Origin: Variovorax sp. Root411 | GTDB taxonomy: Bacteria > Pseudomonadota > Gammaproteobacteria > Burkholderiales > Burkholderiaceae_C | Assembly (NCBI RefSeq): GCF_001425205.1 | Contig: NZ_LMDW01000002.1 | Coordinates: 1 to 64,000, forward strand | DNA: 64,000 bases | Reading direction: 5' to 3' | In this document: positions 39,065 to 48,424 of the stretch, in pieces | Layout: every line of letters starts with the position of its first letter | Position numbering within the stretch: position 1 is the first letter of the stretch | Program-made: the position numbers and the translations under genes | The notes under the pieces: generated by a model | Told to the model about the DNA's origin: nothing | Database searches by the model: none | Seen by the model: only the letters and a program-made list of their open reading frames with translations

Positions 39065-40099
39065 ATGAACAAGCGCCAACTGCTCCAGTCCTTCCTCGCC
39101 GCCTCGGCCCTCAGCTTCGGCCTCTCGCCGGCCCTTGCCCAGAGCCCGACGCCGATCAAGTTCCAGCTCGACTGGCGCTTCGAGGGACCGGCCGCGCTGT
39201 TCCTTCATCCGGCGGCCAAGGGCTACTTCAAGGCCGCCGGGCTCGACGTGAGCATCGACGCGGGCAATGGCTCGGGCGGCACCGTCACGCGCGTGGCCTC
39301 GGGCGCCTACGACATGGGCTTTGCCGACCTCGCGGCGCTGATGGAATTCCACGCCAACAACCCCGACAGTCCCAACAAGCCGGTCGCGGTGATGATGGTC
39401 TACAACAACACGCCGGCCTCGGTCATGGCGCTCAAGAAGAGCGGCATCACCAAGCCCGCGGACCTCGCCGGCAAGAAGCTTGGCGCGCCGGTGTTCGATG
39501 CCGGCCGCCGCGCCTTCCCGATCTTCGCGAAGGCCAACAACATCGGTCCCGTCAACTGGACTGCCATGGACCCGACGCTGCGCGAGACCATGCTGATCCG
39601 CGGCGACATCGACGCCATCACCGGCTTCACCTTCACCTCGCTGCTCAACCTCGAGGCGCGCGGCGCCAAGGCGGCCGACGTGGTGATCCTGCCGTACCCC
39701 GACTACGGCGTGAAGCTGTACGGCAACGTGATCATCGCCTCGCCCAAGCTCATCAAGGAGAACCCGGCAGCGGTGAAGAAATTCCTCTCGGCCTTCGCCA
39801 AGGGAGCGAAGGAAGTCATCGCCAACCCGGCGATGGGCATCGAATCGGTGAAGGCGCGCGACGGCATCGTCGACAGCAAGCTCGAGACGCGCCGCCTGCA
39901 GCTGGCCATCGACACCGTCATCAACAGCGCCGACGCGCGCGCCGAAGGCTTCGGCACGGTCAACGCGGGCCGCATGTCGCTGATGGCCTCGCAGGTGTCG
40001 GACGCGTTCAACACCAAGACGCGCGTGAGCCCCGACGCGGTGTGGACCGCTGCACTGCTGCCGCCAGCGGCCGAACTGAACATCCTGTCGAAGAAGTGA
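39065..40099 (+). CDS. NitT/TauT-type ABC transporter substrate-binding protein
   Basis: Periplasmic protein of 344 residues with a signal peptide ending SPALAQ. The NMT1/THI5-like core begins PIKFQLDWRFEGPAALF and contains KGYFKAAGLDVSIDAGNG. It is the first gene of a complete importer: the ATPase gene starts at the last base of its stop codon (TGATG) and the permease follows. Such systems carry sulfonates, nitrate, pyrimidine or aromatic compounds. It is clearly paralogous to the orphan binding protein at 59567. Confidence 0.9.
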   Translation: MNKRQLLQSFLAASALSFGLSPALAQSPTPIKFQLDWRFEGPAALFLHPAAKGYFKAAGLDVSIDAGNGSGGTVTRVASGAYDMGFADLAALMEFHANNPDSPNKPVAVMMVYNNTPASVMALKKSGITKPADLAGKKLGAPVFDAGRRAFPIFAKANNIGPVNWTAMDPTLRETMLIRGDIDAITGFTFTSLLNLEARGAKAADVVILPYPDYGVKLYGNVIIASPKLIKENPAAVKKFLSAFAKGAKEVIANPAMGIESVKARDGIVDSKLETRRLQLAIDTVINSADARAEGFGTVNAGRMSLMASQVSDAFNTKTRVSPDAVWTAALLPPAAELNILSKK

Positions 40100-40938
40100 T
40101 GGCGGGCGCATCGCAGGACGCGGCCGCCCCCTTCGTCGACTTCCAGGACGTCTGGCTCGCCTACAACGAAGAGCTTCTTCGCGCCAACCACTTCGCGGTC
40201 GAGGCCATCGACCTGAAGGTCAAGCGCGGCGAATTCATCGCCATCGTCGGGCCCTCGGGCTGCGGCAAGTCGACCTTCATGAAGCTCACGACGGGGCTGA
40301 AGATGCCTTCGATGGGCAAGATCCGCATCGACGGACAGAACGTGACCGGGCCGCTGAAGATCTCCGGCATGGCCTTCCAGGCGCCTTCGCTGCTGCCGTG
40401 GCGCACCACGGTCGACAACGTGCTGCTGCCGCTGGAAATCGTCGAGCCCTACCGCTCGAACTTCAAGGCGAAACGCAAGGAGTACGTCGAGCGCGCGCGC
40501 AAGCTGCTGCAGAAGGTGGGCCTCGCGGGCTATGAAGACAAGTTTCCGTGGCAGCTCTCGGGCGGCATGCAGCAGCGCGCGAGCATCTGCCGCGCGCTCA
40601 TCCACGAGCCCAAGATGCTGCTGCTCGACGAACCCTTCGGCGCGCTCGACGCCTTCACGCGCGAAGAGCTATGGTGCATCCTGCGCGACCTCTGGACCGA
40701 GCAGCAGTTCAACGTGATCCTGGTGACGCACGATCTGCGCGAATCGGTGTTCCTGGCCGACACGGTGTATGTGATGAGCAAGAGCCCGGGGCGCTTCGTG
40801 GTCAAGCGCGACATCGAGCTGCCGCGCCCGCGCGAGCTCGAACTCACCTACACGAAGGAGTTCACCGACATCGTGCTGGAGTTGCGCGGGCATATCGGCG
40901 CGATCCGCGGCAATGCCGCTGTGGCGGCGGCGCATTGA
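40099..40938 (+). CDS. ABC transporter ATP-binding protein (NitT/TauT type)
   Basis: ATPase of 279 residues. Walker A is GPSGCGKST (about residue 52), the signature is LSGGMQQR (about 154), Walker B plus Glu is LLLDEPFGALD, and the H-loop is VTHDLRES. The Q-loop region reads AFQAPSLLPWRT, typical of the SsuB/TauB branch. It energises the importer with the flanking binding protein and permease. The start shares one base with the upstream stop. Confidence 0.94.
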   Translation: MAGASQDAAAPFVDFQDVWLAYNEELLRANHFAVEAIDLKVKRGEFIAIVGPSGCGKSTFMKLTTGLKMPSMGKIRIDGQNVTGPLKISGMAFQAPSLLPWRTTVDNVLLPLEIVEPYRSNFKAKRKEYVERARKLLQKVGLAGYEDKFPWQLSGGMQQRASICRALIHEPKMLLLDEPFGALDAFTREELWCILRDLWTEQQFNVILVTHDLRESVFLADTVYVMSKSPGRFVVKRDIELPRPRELELTYTKEFTDIVLELRGHIGAIRGNAAVAAAH

Positions 40939-40948
40939 GGAACGCACC

Positions 40949-41719
40949 ATGAAGAACACCAAGCAACTCGAACGCTGGTCGCCGTGGCTGCTGCTCGTGG
41001 CGGTGATCCTGCTGTGGCAGGTGATCTGCGCGGGCTTCGAGGTTTCGGACTTCATCTTTCCGAGCCCGCTGCGCATCTGGAACCAGTTCTGGGAATTCAA
41101 GGAAATCATCGCGGGCCATGCGTGGCGCACCTTCTGGGTCACGATGGCGGGCTTCGGCCTTGCAATCGTCGTGGGCGTGCTGCTGGGCTTCGTCATCGGC
41201 AGCTCGCGCATCGCATACGCGGCCATCTACCCGCTGATGACGGCCTTCAACGCCCTGCCCAAGGCGGCCTTCGTGCCCATCCTGGTGGTGTGGTTCGGCA
41301 TCGGCGCGGGGCCGGCGATCCTCACGGCCTTTTTGATCAGCTTCTTCCCGATCATGGTCAACATCGCGACCGGCCTTGCCACGCTGGAGCCTGAGCTCGA
41401 AGACGTGCTGCGCGTGCTGGGCGCCAAGCGCTGGGACGTGCTCATGAAGATCGGCCTGCCGCGTTCCATGCCCTACTTCTTCGGCTCGCTGAAGGTCGCC
41501 ATCACGCTGGCCTTCGTCGGCACCACGGTGAGCGAGATGACGGCCGCCAACGAAGGCATCGGCTACCTGCTGATCTCGGCCGGCTCGGCCATGCAGATGG
41601 GCCTGGCCTTCGCGGGCCTGATGGTGGTGGGCGCGATGGCGATGCTGATGTACGAACTGTTCAGCGTGATCGAGAAGCACACCACAGGCTGGGCGCACCG
41701 CGGGTCGCAGAACCAGTAG
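40949..41719 (+). CDS. ABC transporter permease (NitT/TauT type)
   Basis: Inner-membrane protein of 256 residues with about six hydrophobic helices. The cytoplasmic coupling loop is LEDVLRVLGAKRWDVLMKIGLP, the EAA-type motif that docks the ATPase. ATG at 40949 preceded by GAGG. It is the last gene of the three-gene importer and ends 11 bases from the convergent LuxR gene. Confidence 0.93.
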   Translation: MKNTKQLERWSPWLLLVAVILLWQVICAGFEVSDFIFPSPLRIWNQFWEFKEIIAGHAWRTFWVTMAGFGLAIVVGVLLGFVIGSSRIAYAAIYPLMTAFNALPKAAFVPILVVWFGIGAGPAILTAFLISFFPIMVNIATGLATLEPELEDVLRVLGAKRWDVLMKIGLPRSMPYFFGSLKVAITLAFVGTTVSEMTAANEGIGYLLISAGSAMQMGLAFAGLMVVGAMAMLMYELFSVIEKHTTGWAHRGSQNQ

Positions 41720-41730
41720 GCCGCGCCGGA

Positions 41731-42564
41731 TCAGGCGAGATGCCAGCGTCGGCTGTGCTGCCCCTGCTTCGCGAACACATGGGCGAGGTGCTTCTTGACC
41801 GTGTTGACACTGATGTCGAGTCGCTCGGCGATCTGTTTGTTGGTCATATCACGGTACATCAGCGACAGCACCTCGTTCTCTCGTGCGGTCAGCCTCATTG
41901 CAGGCGATATGGCACAGGACGCCGGCCGCCCGCCGGCCGCTTTCAATCGCAGCACAGACAGATAAAGTGCCTGCAACACCGGACCCGGGAAGCCCAAGGT
42001 GCCTGCCAGCACGGCATCCAGCGATTGCGCGAACTGCTCTGCGCTCGCTGTCCACTCGACGCAGCCGCGCGCTTGACTTCGGATCGCTGCATCCAGCCCC
42101 GGCATGGAGGGCCCCTCCCAACCGAGGAGCCAGTCGGTGGCCGGAAAACGGCGGCGCAGATCGTCCAATTTGTTGACTCTTTCCGGCGCAATCAACGCGA
42201 TGTCCACCAGCAGCAGACGAGGCGCCTGCTGCAGGCAGCGCGCGTCCAGCTCGGAAATGCTGTTCATTTCCGCGTGCTCGATCCGGTACATCCGTTCGGC
42301 CGAGTGCCTCGAGGCCAACAGGCCCAGCCCGGACAGCGTCGATGCGCGGCCCAGGCAGGTTGCGACGAGAACCGGAACACGGACTTCGACCGCAGGGTAC
42401 GGGGCAGGAGATGGAATCTCCAGGCAAGCTGGCTGAAAACAGCTCGATGTCCACAGCGCGGGTGGTGCAAATGGCGACAGCGGGCGGAAGTCTTGCGTGA
42501 ACGGCCGCAGATCTACGTTCCACGCAGGTTCCCGCCCAGCAGACGACAGTGGGACTTCTTCCAT
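41731..42564 (-). CDS. LuxR-type regulator with degenerate receiver-like domain
   Basis: Protein of 277 residues. The C-terminal helix-turn-helix (about 222-277) is clear: LTARENEVLSLMYRDMTNKQIA, then LDISVNTVKKHLAHVF. The middle (about 60-210) resembles a response-regulator receiver: LLLVDIALI has an Asp at the phosphorylation position, but the late conserved Lys is missing (GCVEWTASAEQF). The first 60 residues are Pro-rich and of unknown role. It is divergent from the large secreted-protein gene and is the natural candidate to control it and its secretion genes. Confidence 0.82.
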   Translation of the reverse strand: MEEVPLSSAGREPAWNVDLRPFTQDFRPLSPFAPPALWTSSCFQPACLEIPSPAPYPAVEVRVPVLVATCLGRASTLSGLGLLASRHSAERMYRIEHAEMNSISELDARCLQQAPRLLLVDIALIAPERVNKLDDLRRRFPATDWLLGWEGPSMPGLDAAIRSQARGCVEWTASAEQFAQSLDAVLAGTLGFPGPVLQALYLSVLRLKAAGGRPASCAISPAMRLTARENEVLSLMYRDMTNKQIAERLDISVNTVKKHLAHVFAKQGQHSRRWHLA

Positions 42565-42859
42565 GGCTTCCTCCGAGGCGCTTGTTTTGGAGGTATCCGG
42601 GAGGTAATGGTAAAGACCACACCATCGTGCAGATAGGTCTGCGGCCCTCGCAAGGTATCAAAAGGTTAAGGGCATGAGGGCGCACGCCCGGCACAGCGCG
42701 TCATCCTTTGGGTGACAACTTTTATCCTATGGACAACGCTCCGTCCGGCGGTTCAGCATCACTCTCTGCTGATACATGAGCCCGGTCGATTGCCAGCGAA
42801 CGCGCGTCAATCGGGTGCATCAATGCTGTCGGCGTATTTTTCCAAACAAAGGAGTGTTT
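42565..42859. promoter_or_regulatory. Control region between the LuxR gene and the secreted-protein gene
   Basis: A 295-base divergent spacer. AAAGGAG (42848-42854) is a strong ribosome site for the secreted protein. The part from 42700 to 42850 is AT-rich for this genome and probably holds its promoter, but I cannot point to hexamers. No gene is seen. Confidence 0.45.
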
Positions 42860-45800
42860 ATGTCCGCGCTAAATCTGACGGCCGGCTCGACCGTCACTCT
42901 GGACGAATCCGCCAATTTGCAGAACCTTGCCGCTACTCCCGCTGCTGCCGGCGACAGTAACGACAATGACATCTCCGCAAGCTCGCTGCCGACGGCCTTC
43001 AGCAGCCGCCTGGCGGCCCAGAGTGTCGGCACCGCCATCAACGCCGCGTTGAGCGGCTACAACGGGACCAATTCCGGCACCAACGCATTCACGTTCAGCG
43101 TAACCGGCACGGTCACCGATATCTCCTTCACGGACGCGAACGGCGCTCCGCTCAATGGCTTCGACAGCGGTCTCAACACCGCCGACGGCGAAGACATCCT
43201 CCTGTTCACCGATCCGACCAACAACAACGTCGTTTACGGGAAAACGGCCCTCAATGTCGTCGTGTTCGCCGCCTACCTGGAGGAGACGGGAATCCCGGTG
43301 ACCGGCGCCAAGATGTGGATGGTCCAGTATGAAGCGATAGCGAACCCCGATGCGACCAATCCCGACGATGCGGTCAACCTGCTGAACAAGGTCTTCGTCA
43401 GCGTCGGCCAGGATGCGGAGTTCAACCTCGCAAACGCGCCATCCGGCCAGAACCTGTTCCTGATGTTCACGAAGGACAACCCGACGATCGTCAACGGCCG
43501 GATTTCCGACGTGTCGATCATCGCGACGGGAAAGGACCCGGCAAATCAGTCCGGCGCCAACCCCAACAGCACCGCCGACGACATCAACATCACGACCGGC
43601 GACACGATCAACACCAGCCAGGCCGGCGGGCCGACCACGTTCGGCACCAACAGCCAGATGATCACCGAGCAGGAAGGCATCCGCTTCACGTTCGTGACCG
43701 GCGCCAGGGCGGACGTCACCATTCCGAACCTGGACCAGAACGAGGCCGATCTGGAGTCGAACATCGACTTCACCGGCATGTTCGGAGCCAGGACCGCCGA
43801 TTTCGACGTTGTGCAGCTGCAAAGCGGAAAGAGTGCGCAGGTCAAGGTCACCGCATACAGCACGGCGGTCGAGTCCGGCAACAGCTTCATCGACGGCTAT
43901 GCGGGCGACCAGGTGGTTTCGATCACGAGCGTGCGCGTGCTCGACTCCGTCACCGGAGCGGCTCTGGAAACCTTCTCGAACGGCGCCGAGGGCGCACTGA
44001 GTTCGGCCATCGTCATCAGCATCACCAACGGCGTCGCGACGATCACCGGCGTCAAGGCCGGCTACTCGATCGAATACACGACGTCGGCGGACCACAACCG
44101 CGTACTCATCGAAAACGGGGCCGCCCTCAATGCCTCGGGCAACACCCACGCCGACTTCGACATCGGGGGTTTCCGGCTGCTGCAGGTTTCCAGCGCAACG
44201 GCAGAGGTCGGCTCCATGATGAACTTCGAGGACGACGGCCCGTCCATCGTGCTGGCGACGCCCACCGACACCGCGCTGCTCAACACGCAGGACGCCGACA
44301 CCATCGGAACCAACACCGACTCCGCCACCCAGAACTTCGCGACCGCCTTCAGCACGACTTCGAGCAGTTTCGGAACCGACGGGGCGGGCACGACCGGCTC
44401 GAGCTTCGCGCTCGGCGTGAAGACGCAAGGTGGAGACTCCGGACTCAAGAGCGATGGCGCGACCATCTACCTGTATCTGCTGAGCGGCAAGGTCATCGGT
44501 TCGACTTCCGCCACCGAGGCCGGCGCCGCGGCGGCCAATACCGTCTTCGACCTGGCCGTGAGCGCAACCGGTTCGGTCACGCTGCAGCAGTTCGCCGAAA
44601 TCGACCACGCGCTGCCGGGCGCTTCGTCGAACTACGCGGCCCAGCAGGCCACGCTGGCCGACGATCTGGTCACCCTGACCGATTCCGTGACGCTCACCGA
44701 TCGCGATGGCGACACCGCCACCGATTCCAAGGTGCTCAACATCGGCGCGAACATCAAGTTCGACGATGACGGCCCGACGATCGTGCTGGCAACGCCCACC
44801 GACACGGCGCTGCTCAATACCCAGGACGCCCAGACCATCGCAGCGGCCACCGACTCCGCCACCCAGGACTTCGCGAGTGCCTTCGGCGTGACGTCGAGCA
44901 GCTTTGGCGCCGATGGAGCGGGCAGCACCACGTCGACCTATGCGCTCGGCGTGGCAACGCAAGGGGGAGCTTCAGGACTCACGAGCGACGGCGCAAGCAT
45001 CAAGCTGTACCTGGTTGGCACGACGGTCGTCGGATCGACCTCCGCCACCGCGGCCGGCATCACGGCGGCCAACACCATCTTCGACCTCACGGTGAGCGGG
45101 ACCGGTTCGGTGACGCTGCAGCAGTTTGCCGAAATCGACCACGCGCTGCCGGGTTCTTCCTCGAATTACGCGGCCCAGCAGGCCACGCTGGTCGACACGT
45201 TGATCACCCTGACCCATGCCGTGACGCTCACCGACGGTGATGGCGACACCGCGACCGATTCCAAGGTGCTCAATATCGGCGCCAACATCAAGTTCGACGA
45301 CGACGGCCCGACGGTGACCTCCATCTCCGACCTCAGCGGAGCGAACGACGCCCAGCCCATTGCGGGAACCTACAACTTCTCCATTGGCGCAGACGATGTG
45401 GACAACGCGTCGACCGACGGCATCGTGCTGAACAGCCTGACCGGAACGACCGGCGGCGGGCGGGCCATCACCGATGCAACCGTCTCGCACTTTGCAGAGG
45501 ACGCCACGACGGTCACCTACAAATTCGGCTTCAACTACTTCCCCGGGCCGACGTCGACGACGACGCAGGCGGCAACGGGCACGGTCGTCTTCAACAAGAC
45601 AGACGGTACTTTCTCCTTCGACCTGGATCAGGTCTTCGGAGGGCAAACGACGTTCTCCACGAGTGCGCCGCTGGCATCCTTCAACTACGACACGGAAGGC
45701 AACAACTCGCCGGAGATCGTGGTCCAGAAATACAGCAACGACTTCTTCGGCGTGCTTTCGGCCAGGGCGTCCACGCCTCCGAGCGACTCCGGCGATCTGC

Positions 45801-46540
45801 TGGCAGGCAACAATCACGCGTTTCTGGCGGGTGAAACCTTCACCAGCGAGAGTGCCGGCTTCGTCAACGTCGCAACCAACACCCTCGGCGTGAACTCCGA
45901 TACCGTCCAATCGGGCGAGTTGCTGAACTTCGACTTCTACAAGTCGAATCCGGTGAGCAATCCCAATCTGACGAGTCCACCGCAGCGCCCAGGGGCGGCC
46001 ATCGTCGGTACGGACACGGCCTACGCCGACGCGATCAACATCACGATCGACCAGATCACGGACGGCGAGGATGTGGTTGTTCTGCTCAAGCTGTTCAAGG
46101 CGTCGGACAACACCACCACGACCAGGCTCCTGGTCGCCAACTCCGCGGCGGACTATCAATCGGCCGGAGGAGGTTTGAAGGTCGTCAGCATCGGCGAGGA
46201 CGACTACGACAGCGCCAATTACCAGATCACGGGCGTGCAGGTCCTGAGCAGCACCGAAGAAATCACCGGCACGGGCATCAGCCTAACCGGGCATAACACG
46301 GTGAATCTGACCGCGACCGGCTCGAACTATGCCGATACGGCGGACAACGATGTGTTCAAGATCATCAAGATCGACGTGATCACATCGACGACGATCAATT
46401 CGGACGTGGACCTGAATTTCGTGGGTCAGGTGATCGACGGCGATGCCGACTTCGCGGGCTTCAACTTCGACGTCCACCTGGAGATCGACGGCGTGGCCAA
46501 CCTGATAGGCACGACCCAGCAAACGGAAGCGATCGCGTAG
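42860..46540 (+). CDS. Large cysteine-free repeat protein, probable type I secretion substrate/adhesin
   Basis: Protein of 1226 residues, rich in Thr, Ser, Ala, Asp and Asn and without a single cysteine. It has no Sec signal. Residues 456-811 are two 178-residue repeats of the T1SS-associated DUF5801 kind, each starting with F(E/D)DDGP and ending SKVLNIGANIK. Upstream (1-455) and downstream (812-1226) are other beta-rich stretches. No glycine-rich RTX nonapeptides are present; acidic DRDGDTATD and DGDGDTATD stretches could bind calcium. The adjacent genes encode a type I exporter, so export through it and a surface or biofilm role are inferred. Confidence 0.82.
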   Translation: MSALNLTAGSTVTLDESANLQNLAATPAAAGDSNDNDISASSLPTAFSSRLAAQSVGTAINAALSGYNGTNSGTNAFTFSVTGTVTDISFTDANGAPLNGFDSGLNTADGEDILLFTDPTNNNVVYGKTALNVVVFAAYLEETGIPVTGAKMWMVQYEAIANPDATNPDDAVNLLNKVFVSVGQDAEFNLANAPSGQNLFLMFTKDNPTIVNGRISDVSIIATGKDPANQSGANPNSTADDINITTGDTINTSQAGGPTTFGTNSQMITEQEGIRFTFVTGARADVTIPNLDQNEADLESNIDFTGMFGARTADFDVVQLQSGKSAQVKVTAYSTAVESGNSFIDGYAGDQVVSITSVRVLDSVTGAALETFSNGAEGALSSAIVISITNGVATITGVKAGYSIEYTTSADHNRVLIENGAALNASGNTHADFDIGGFRLLQVSSATAEVGSMMNFEDDGPSIVLATPTDTALLNTQDADTIGTNTDSATQNFATAFSTTSSSFGTDGAGTTGSSFALGVKTQGGDSGLKSDGATIYLYLLSGKVIGSTSATEAGAAAANTVFDLAVSATGSVTLQQFAEIDHALPGASSNYAAQQATLADDLVTLTDSVTLTDRDGDTATDSKVLNIGANIKFDDDGPTIVLATPTDTALLNTQDAQTIAAATDSATQDFASAFGVTSSSFGADGAGSTTSTYALGVATQGGASGLTSDGASIKLYLVGTTVVGSTSATAAGITAANTIFDLTVSGTGSVTLQQFAEIDHALPGSSSNYAAQQATLVDTLITLTHAVTLTDGDGDTATDSKVLNIGANIKFDDDGPTVTSISDLSGANDAQPIAGTYNFSIGADDVDNASTDGIVLNSLTGTTGGGRAITDATVSHFAEDATTVTYKFGFNYFPGPTSTTTQAATGTVVFNKTDGTFSFDLDQVFGGQTTFSTSAPLASFNYDTEGNNSPEIVVQKYSNDFFGVLSARASTPPSDSGDLLAGNNHAFLAGETFTSESAGFVNVATNTLGVNSDTVQSGELLNFDFYKSNPVSNPNLTSPPQRPGAAIVGTDTAYADAINITIDQITDGEDVVVLLKLFKASDNTTTTRLLVANSAADYQSAGGGLKVVSIGEDDYDSANYQITGVQVLSSTEEITGTGISLTGHNTVNLTATGSNYADTADNDVFKIIKIDVITSTTINSDVDLNFVGQVIDGDADFAGFNFDVHLEIDGVANLIGTTQQTEAIA
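44225..45292 (+). repeat. Two in-frame 534-base tandem repeats
   Basis: Units 44225-44758 and 44759-45292 are exactly equal in length (178 codons) and very similar in sequence, including long identical stretches such as the codons for IVLATPTDTALLNTQDA. A third partial start (FDDDGP) follows at 45293. This is the kind of array that grows or shrinks by recombination. Confidence 0.92.
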
Positions 46541-46630
46541 CGAGTCCTGGAGCAAGGGGGCAGCAGAAATGCCGCCCCCTTCTCACCTGGCGCGTGCTCG
46601 GGCGTACTGATGTCGAACCTGCGAGGTGGT

Positions 46631-48424
46631 ATGAAGCCTCAGGAAAAGTCTGGCGAATTGCGGCAGGCGGTGACAACGCTCCGCGCCTACTTCGTGCGGG
46701 CGGCCTGGTTCAGTGTTTGCTCCGGCCTTTTGCTGCTGGCGCCGAGCGGGTACATGCTGGAGGTGTATGGGCGAGTGGTAAACAGCCGCAGCACCCTCAC
46801 GCTGGCCATGCTGACATTGCTGGTCCTGGCCGCTTACTGCCTGATGGAAATACTCGACTGGGCGCGCGCGGAGGTGATGTACCGGGCCGGACAGAAACTG
46901 GATCGGAAGATGCGGGACCGCGTGTTCTGCGCCATCTTCGAAGCGGGTCTCAAGCGGCTGCCGGGCGGGACCGCACAGCCGCTCAACGACCTTCGGACCT
47001 TGCGGGAGTTCCTGTATTCACCGCCGTTGCTGGCGTTGATGGAAGCGCCGGTTTCGCTGGTCTTCGTGGGGTTGATGTTCGCCATCAGCCCCGTGCTGGG
47101 CCTGTCGGCCGTCGTGGGCTCGCTGCTGCAGGTGTTCGTCGGGTGGATCAACGACCGGAGCACGCGGCCGCCGCTGGTGTCGGCCAATCGCAGCGCGATC
47201 GAAGCGCAGCAGTATGCGGACGCCGCGCTCCGAAACTCGCAGGTCATCGAGTCGATGGGCATGCTGGCGGACGTCCATCGCCGCTGGATGGGCAAGCGAC
47301 GCGACTTCCTGCAGCGCGAGGCCATCGCTTCGGACCGTGCCGGGGCCTATCAGGCCGTCAGCAAGTTCCTGCAGGTCGCCATGGGTTCCCTGCTGCTCGG
47401 CCTGGGTGCCTGGCTGCTGCTGAAGAACCAGCTCAACGGCGGCGCCGGAATGATGGTCGTCGGCTCGATCCTGGGCGGCCGGGCCCTGGCGCCGCTGGTG
47501 CAGCTCGTGACGCAATGGCGCGCGGTGGTGAATGCCTGCGATGCGTGGCAGCGACTGGACAGCCTGTTGGGAGTCATCGCCCAAAGACCGGACACGATGT
47601 CCCTGCCGCCGCCCAAAGGCGCGCTGCAAGTCGAAAGCCTCGTTGCCGGCGCCCCGGGCAACGGTCCGGCCATTCTGAAGAACGTGGCCTTCGGCCTGGT
47701 GCCCGGCGAGGTGCTTGCCGTCGTGGGTCCTTCTGCCGCGGGGAAGACGACCCTGGCACGCCTGATCGTCGGCCTTTGGCCCGCGACGAGCGGCAAGGTG
47801 CGGCTGGATGGCGCAGACGTGTTCGCGTGGGACAAGAGCGAACTCGGCCCGCACATCGGCTATCTGCCCCAGGACGTGGAGTTGCTCGAGGGTACGGTGG
47901 CCGAGAACATCGCGCGCTTCGGGGAGGTGCGGCCCGCGAAGGTCGAGGCGGCAGCTTTGGCCGTCGACCTGCACGCCTGCATCGCGAACCTTCCGCTGGG
48001 CTACGACAGCCCGATCGGCCCCGAAGGGACCATGCTGTCGGGCGGGCAGCGGCAGCGGATCGCATTGGCGCGCGCGATCTACGGCGAGCCCGCGCTGGTG
48101 GTGCTCGATGAACCGAATTCGAGCCTCGACGAGGCCGGCGACGCCGCATTGGCGGCTGTCATTTCGAATCTCAAGGCGCGTGGCACGACATTCGTCGTCA
48201 TGACGCACCGCACCAGCGTGCTGGCCGTGGCGGACAAGATGCTGGTGCTGTGCGACGGCGCGATGCAGGCATTCGGCGCACGCGACGAGGTCCTGGCTGC
48301 GCTGCGGCAAGCCGGCGAGCAGGCGGTGGACCGGATGCGCAAGGCGGCAAACAGCCCCGTACCGAAGCCGCGCGATGCCGCAACCGCTGCGAGCGCCGCG
48401 CTTCAGGCGAGTCCACTGCCATGA
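46631..48424 (+). CDS. Type I secretion ABC transporter (permease/ATPase), first of two
   Basis: Half-transporter of 597 residues of the PrtD/AprD type. Hydrophobic helices occupy about 20-300. The ATPase has Walker A GPSAAGKTT (residue 366), signature LSGGQRQR (469), Walker B LVVLDEPN and H-loop MTHRTS, all intact. I prefer the ATG at 46631, with GAGG close upstream, over the one at 46610. It lies 90 bases after the secreted-protein gene and overlaps the second ABC gene by 4 bases. It exports an unfolded substrate across the inner membrane with HlyD and a TolC-like channel encoded elsewhere. Confidence 0.92.
   Translation: MKPQEKSGELRQAVTTLRAYFVRAAWFSVCSGLLLLAPSGYMLEVYGRVVNSRSTLTLAMLTLLVLAAYCLMEILDWARAEVMYRAGQKLDRKMRDRVFCAIFEAGLKRLPGGTAQPLNDLRTLREFLYSPPLLALMEAPVSLVFVGLMFAISPVLGLSAVVGSLLQVFVGWINDRSTRPPLVSANRSAIEAQQYADAALRNSQVIESMGMLADVHRRWMGKRRDFLQREAIASDRAGAYQAVSKFLQVAMGSLLLGLGAWLLLKNQLNGGAGMMVVGSILGGRALAPLVQLVTQWRAVVNACDAWQRLDSLLGVIAQRPDTMSLPPPKGALQVESLVAGAPGNGPAILKNVAFGLVPGEVLAVVGPSAAGKTTLARLIVGLWPATSGKVRLDGADVFAWDKSELGPHIGYLPQDVELLEGTVAENIARFGEVRPAKVEAAALAVDLHACIANLPLGYDSPIGPEGTMLSGGQRQRIALARAIYGEPALVVLDEPNSSLDEAGDAALAAVISNLKARGTTFVVMTHRTSVLAVADKMLVLCDGAMQAFGARDEVLAALRQAGEQAVDRMRKAANSPVPKPRDAATAASAALQASPLP

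Noticed and set aside
42869..46159. Long minus-strand frames across the secreted-protein gene
   Set aside because: They mirror the repeat structure of the sense gene and have Arg/Val-rich shadow composition; the sense gene has a strong ribosome site and family repeats.
42860..46540. Classical RTX toxin
   Set aside because: No GGxGxDxUx nonapeptide repeats and no toxin domain are visible; only T1SS-type repeat domains are.
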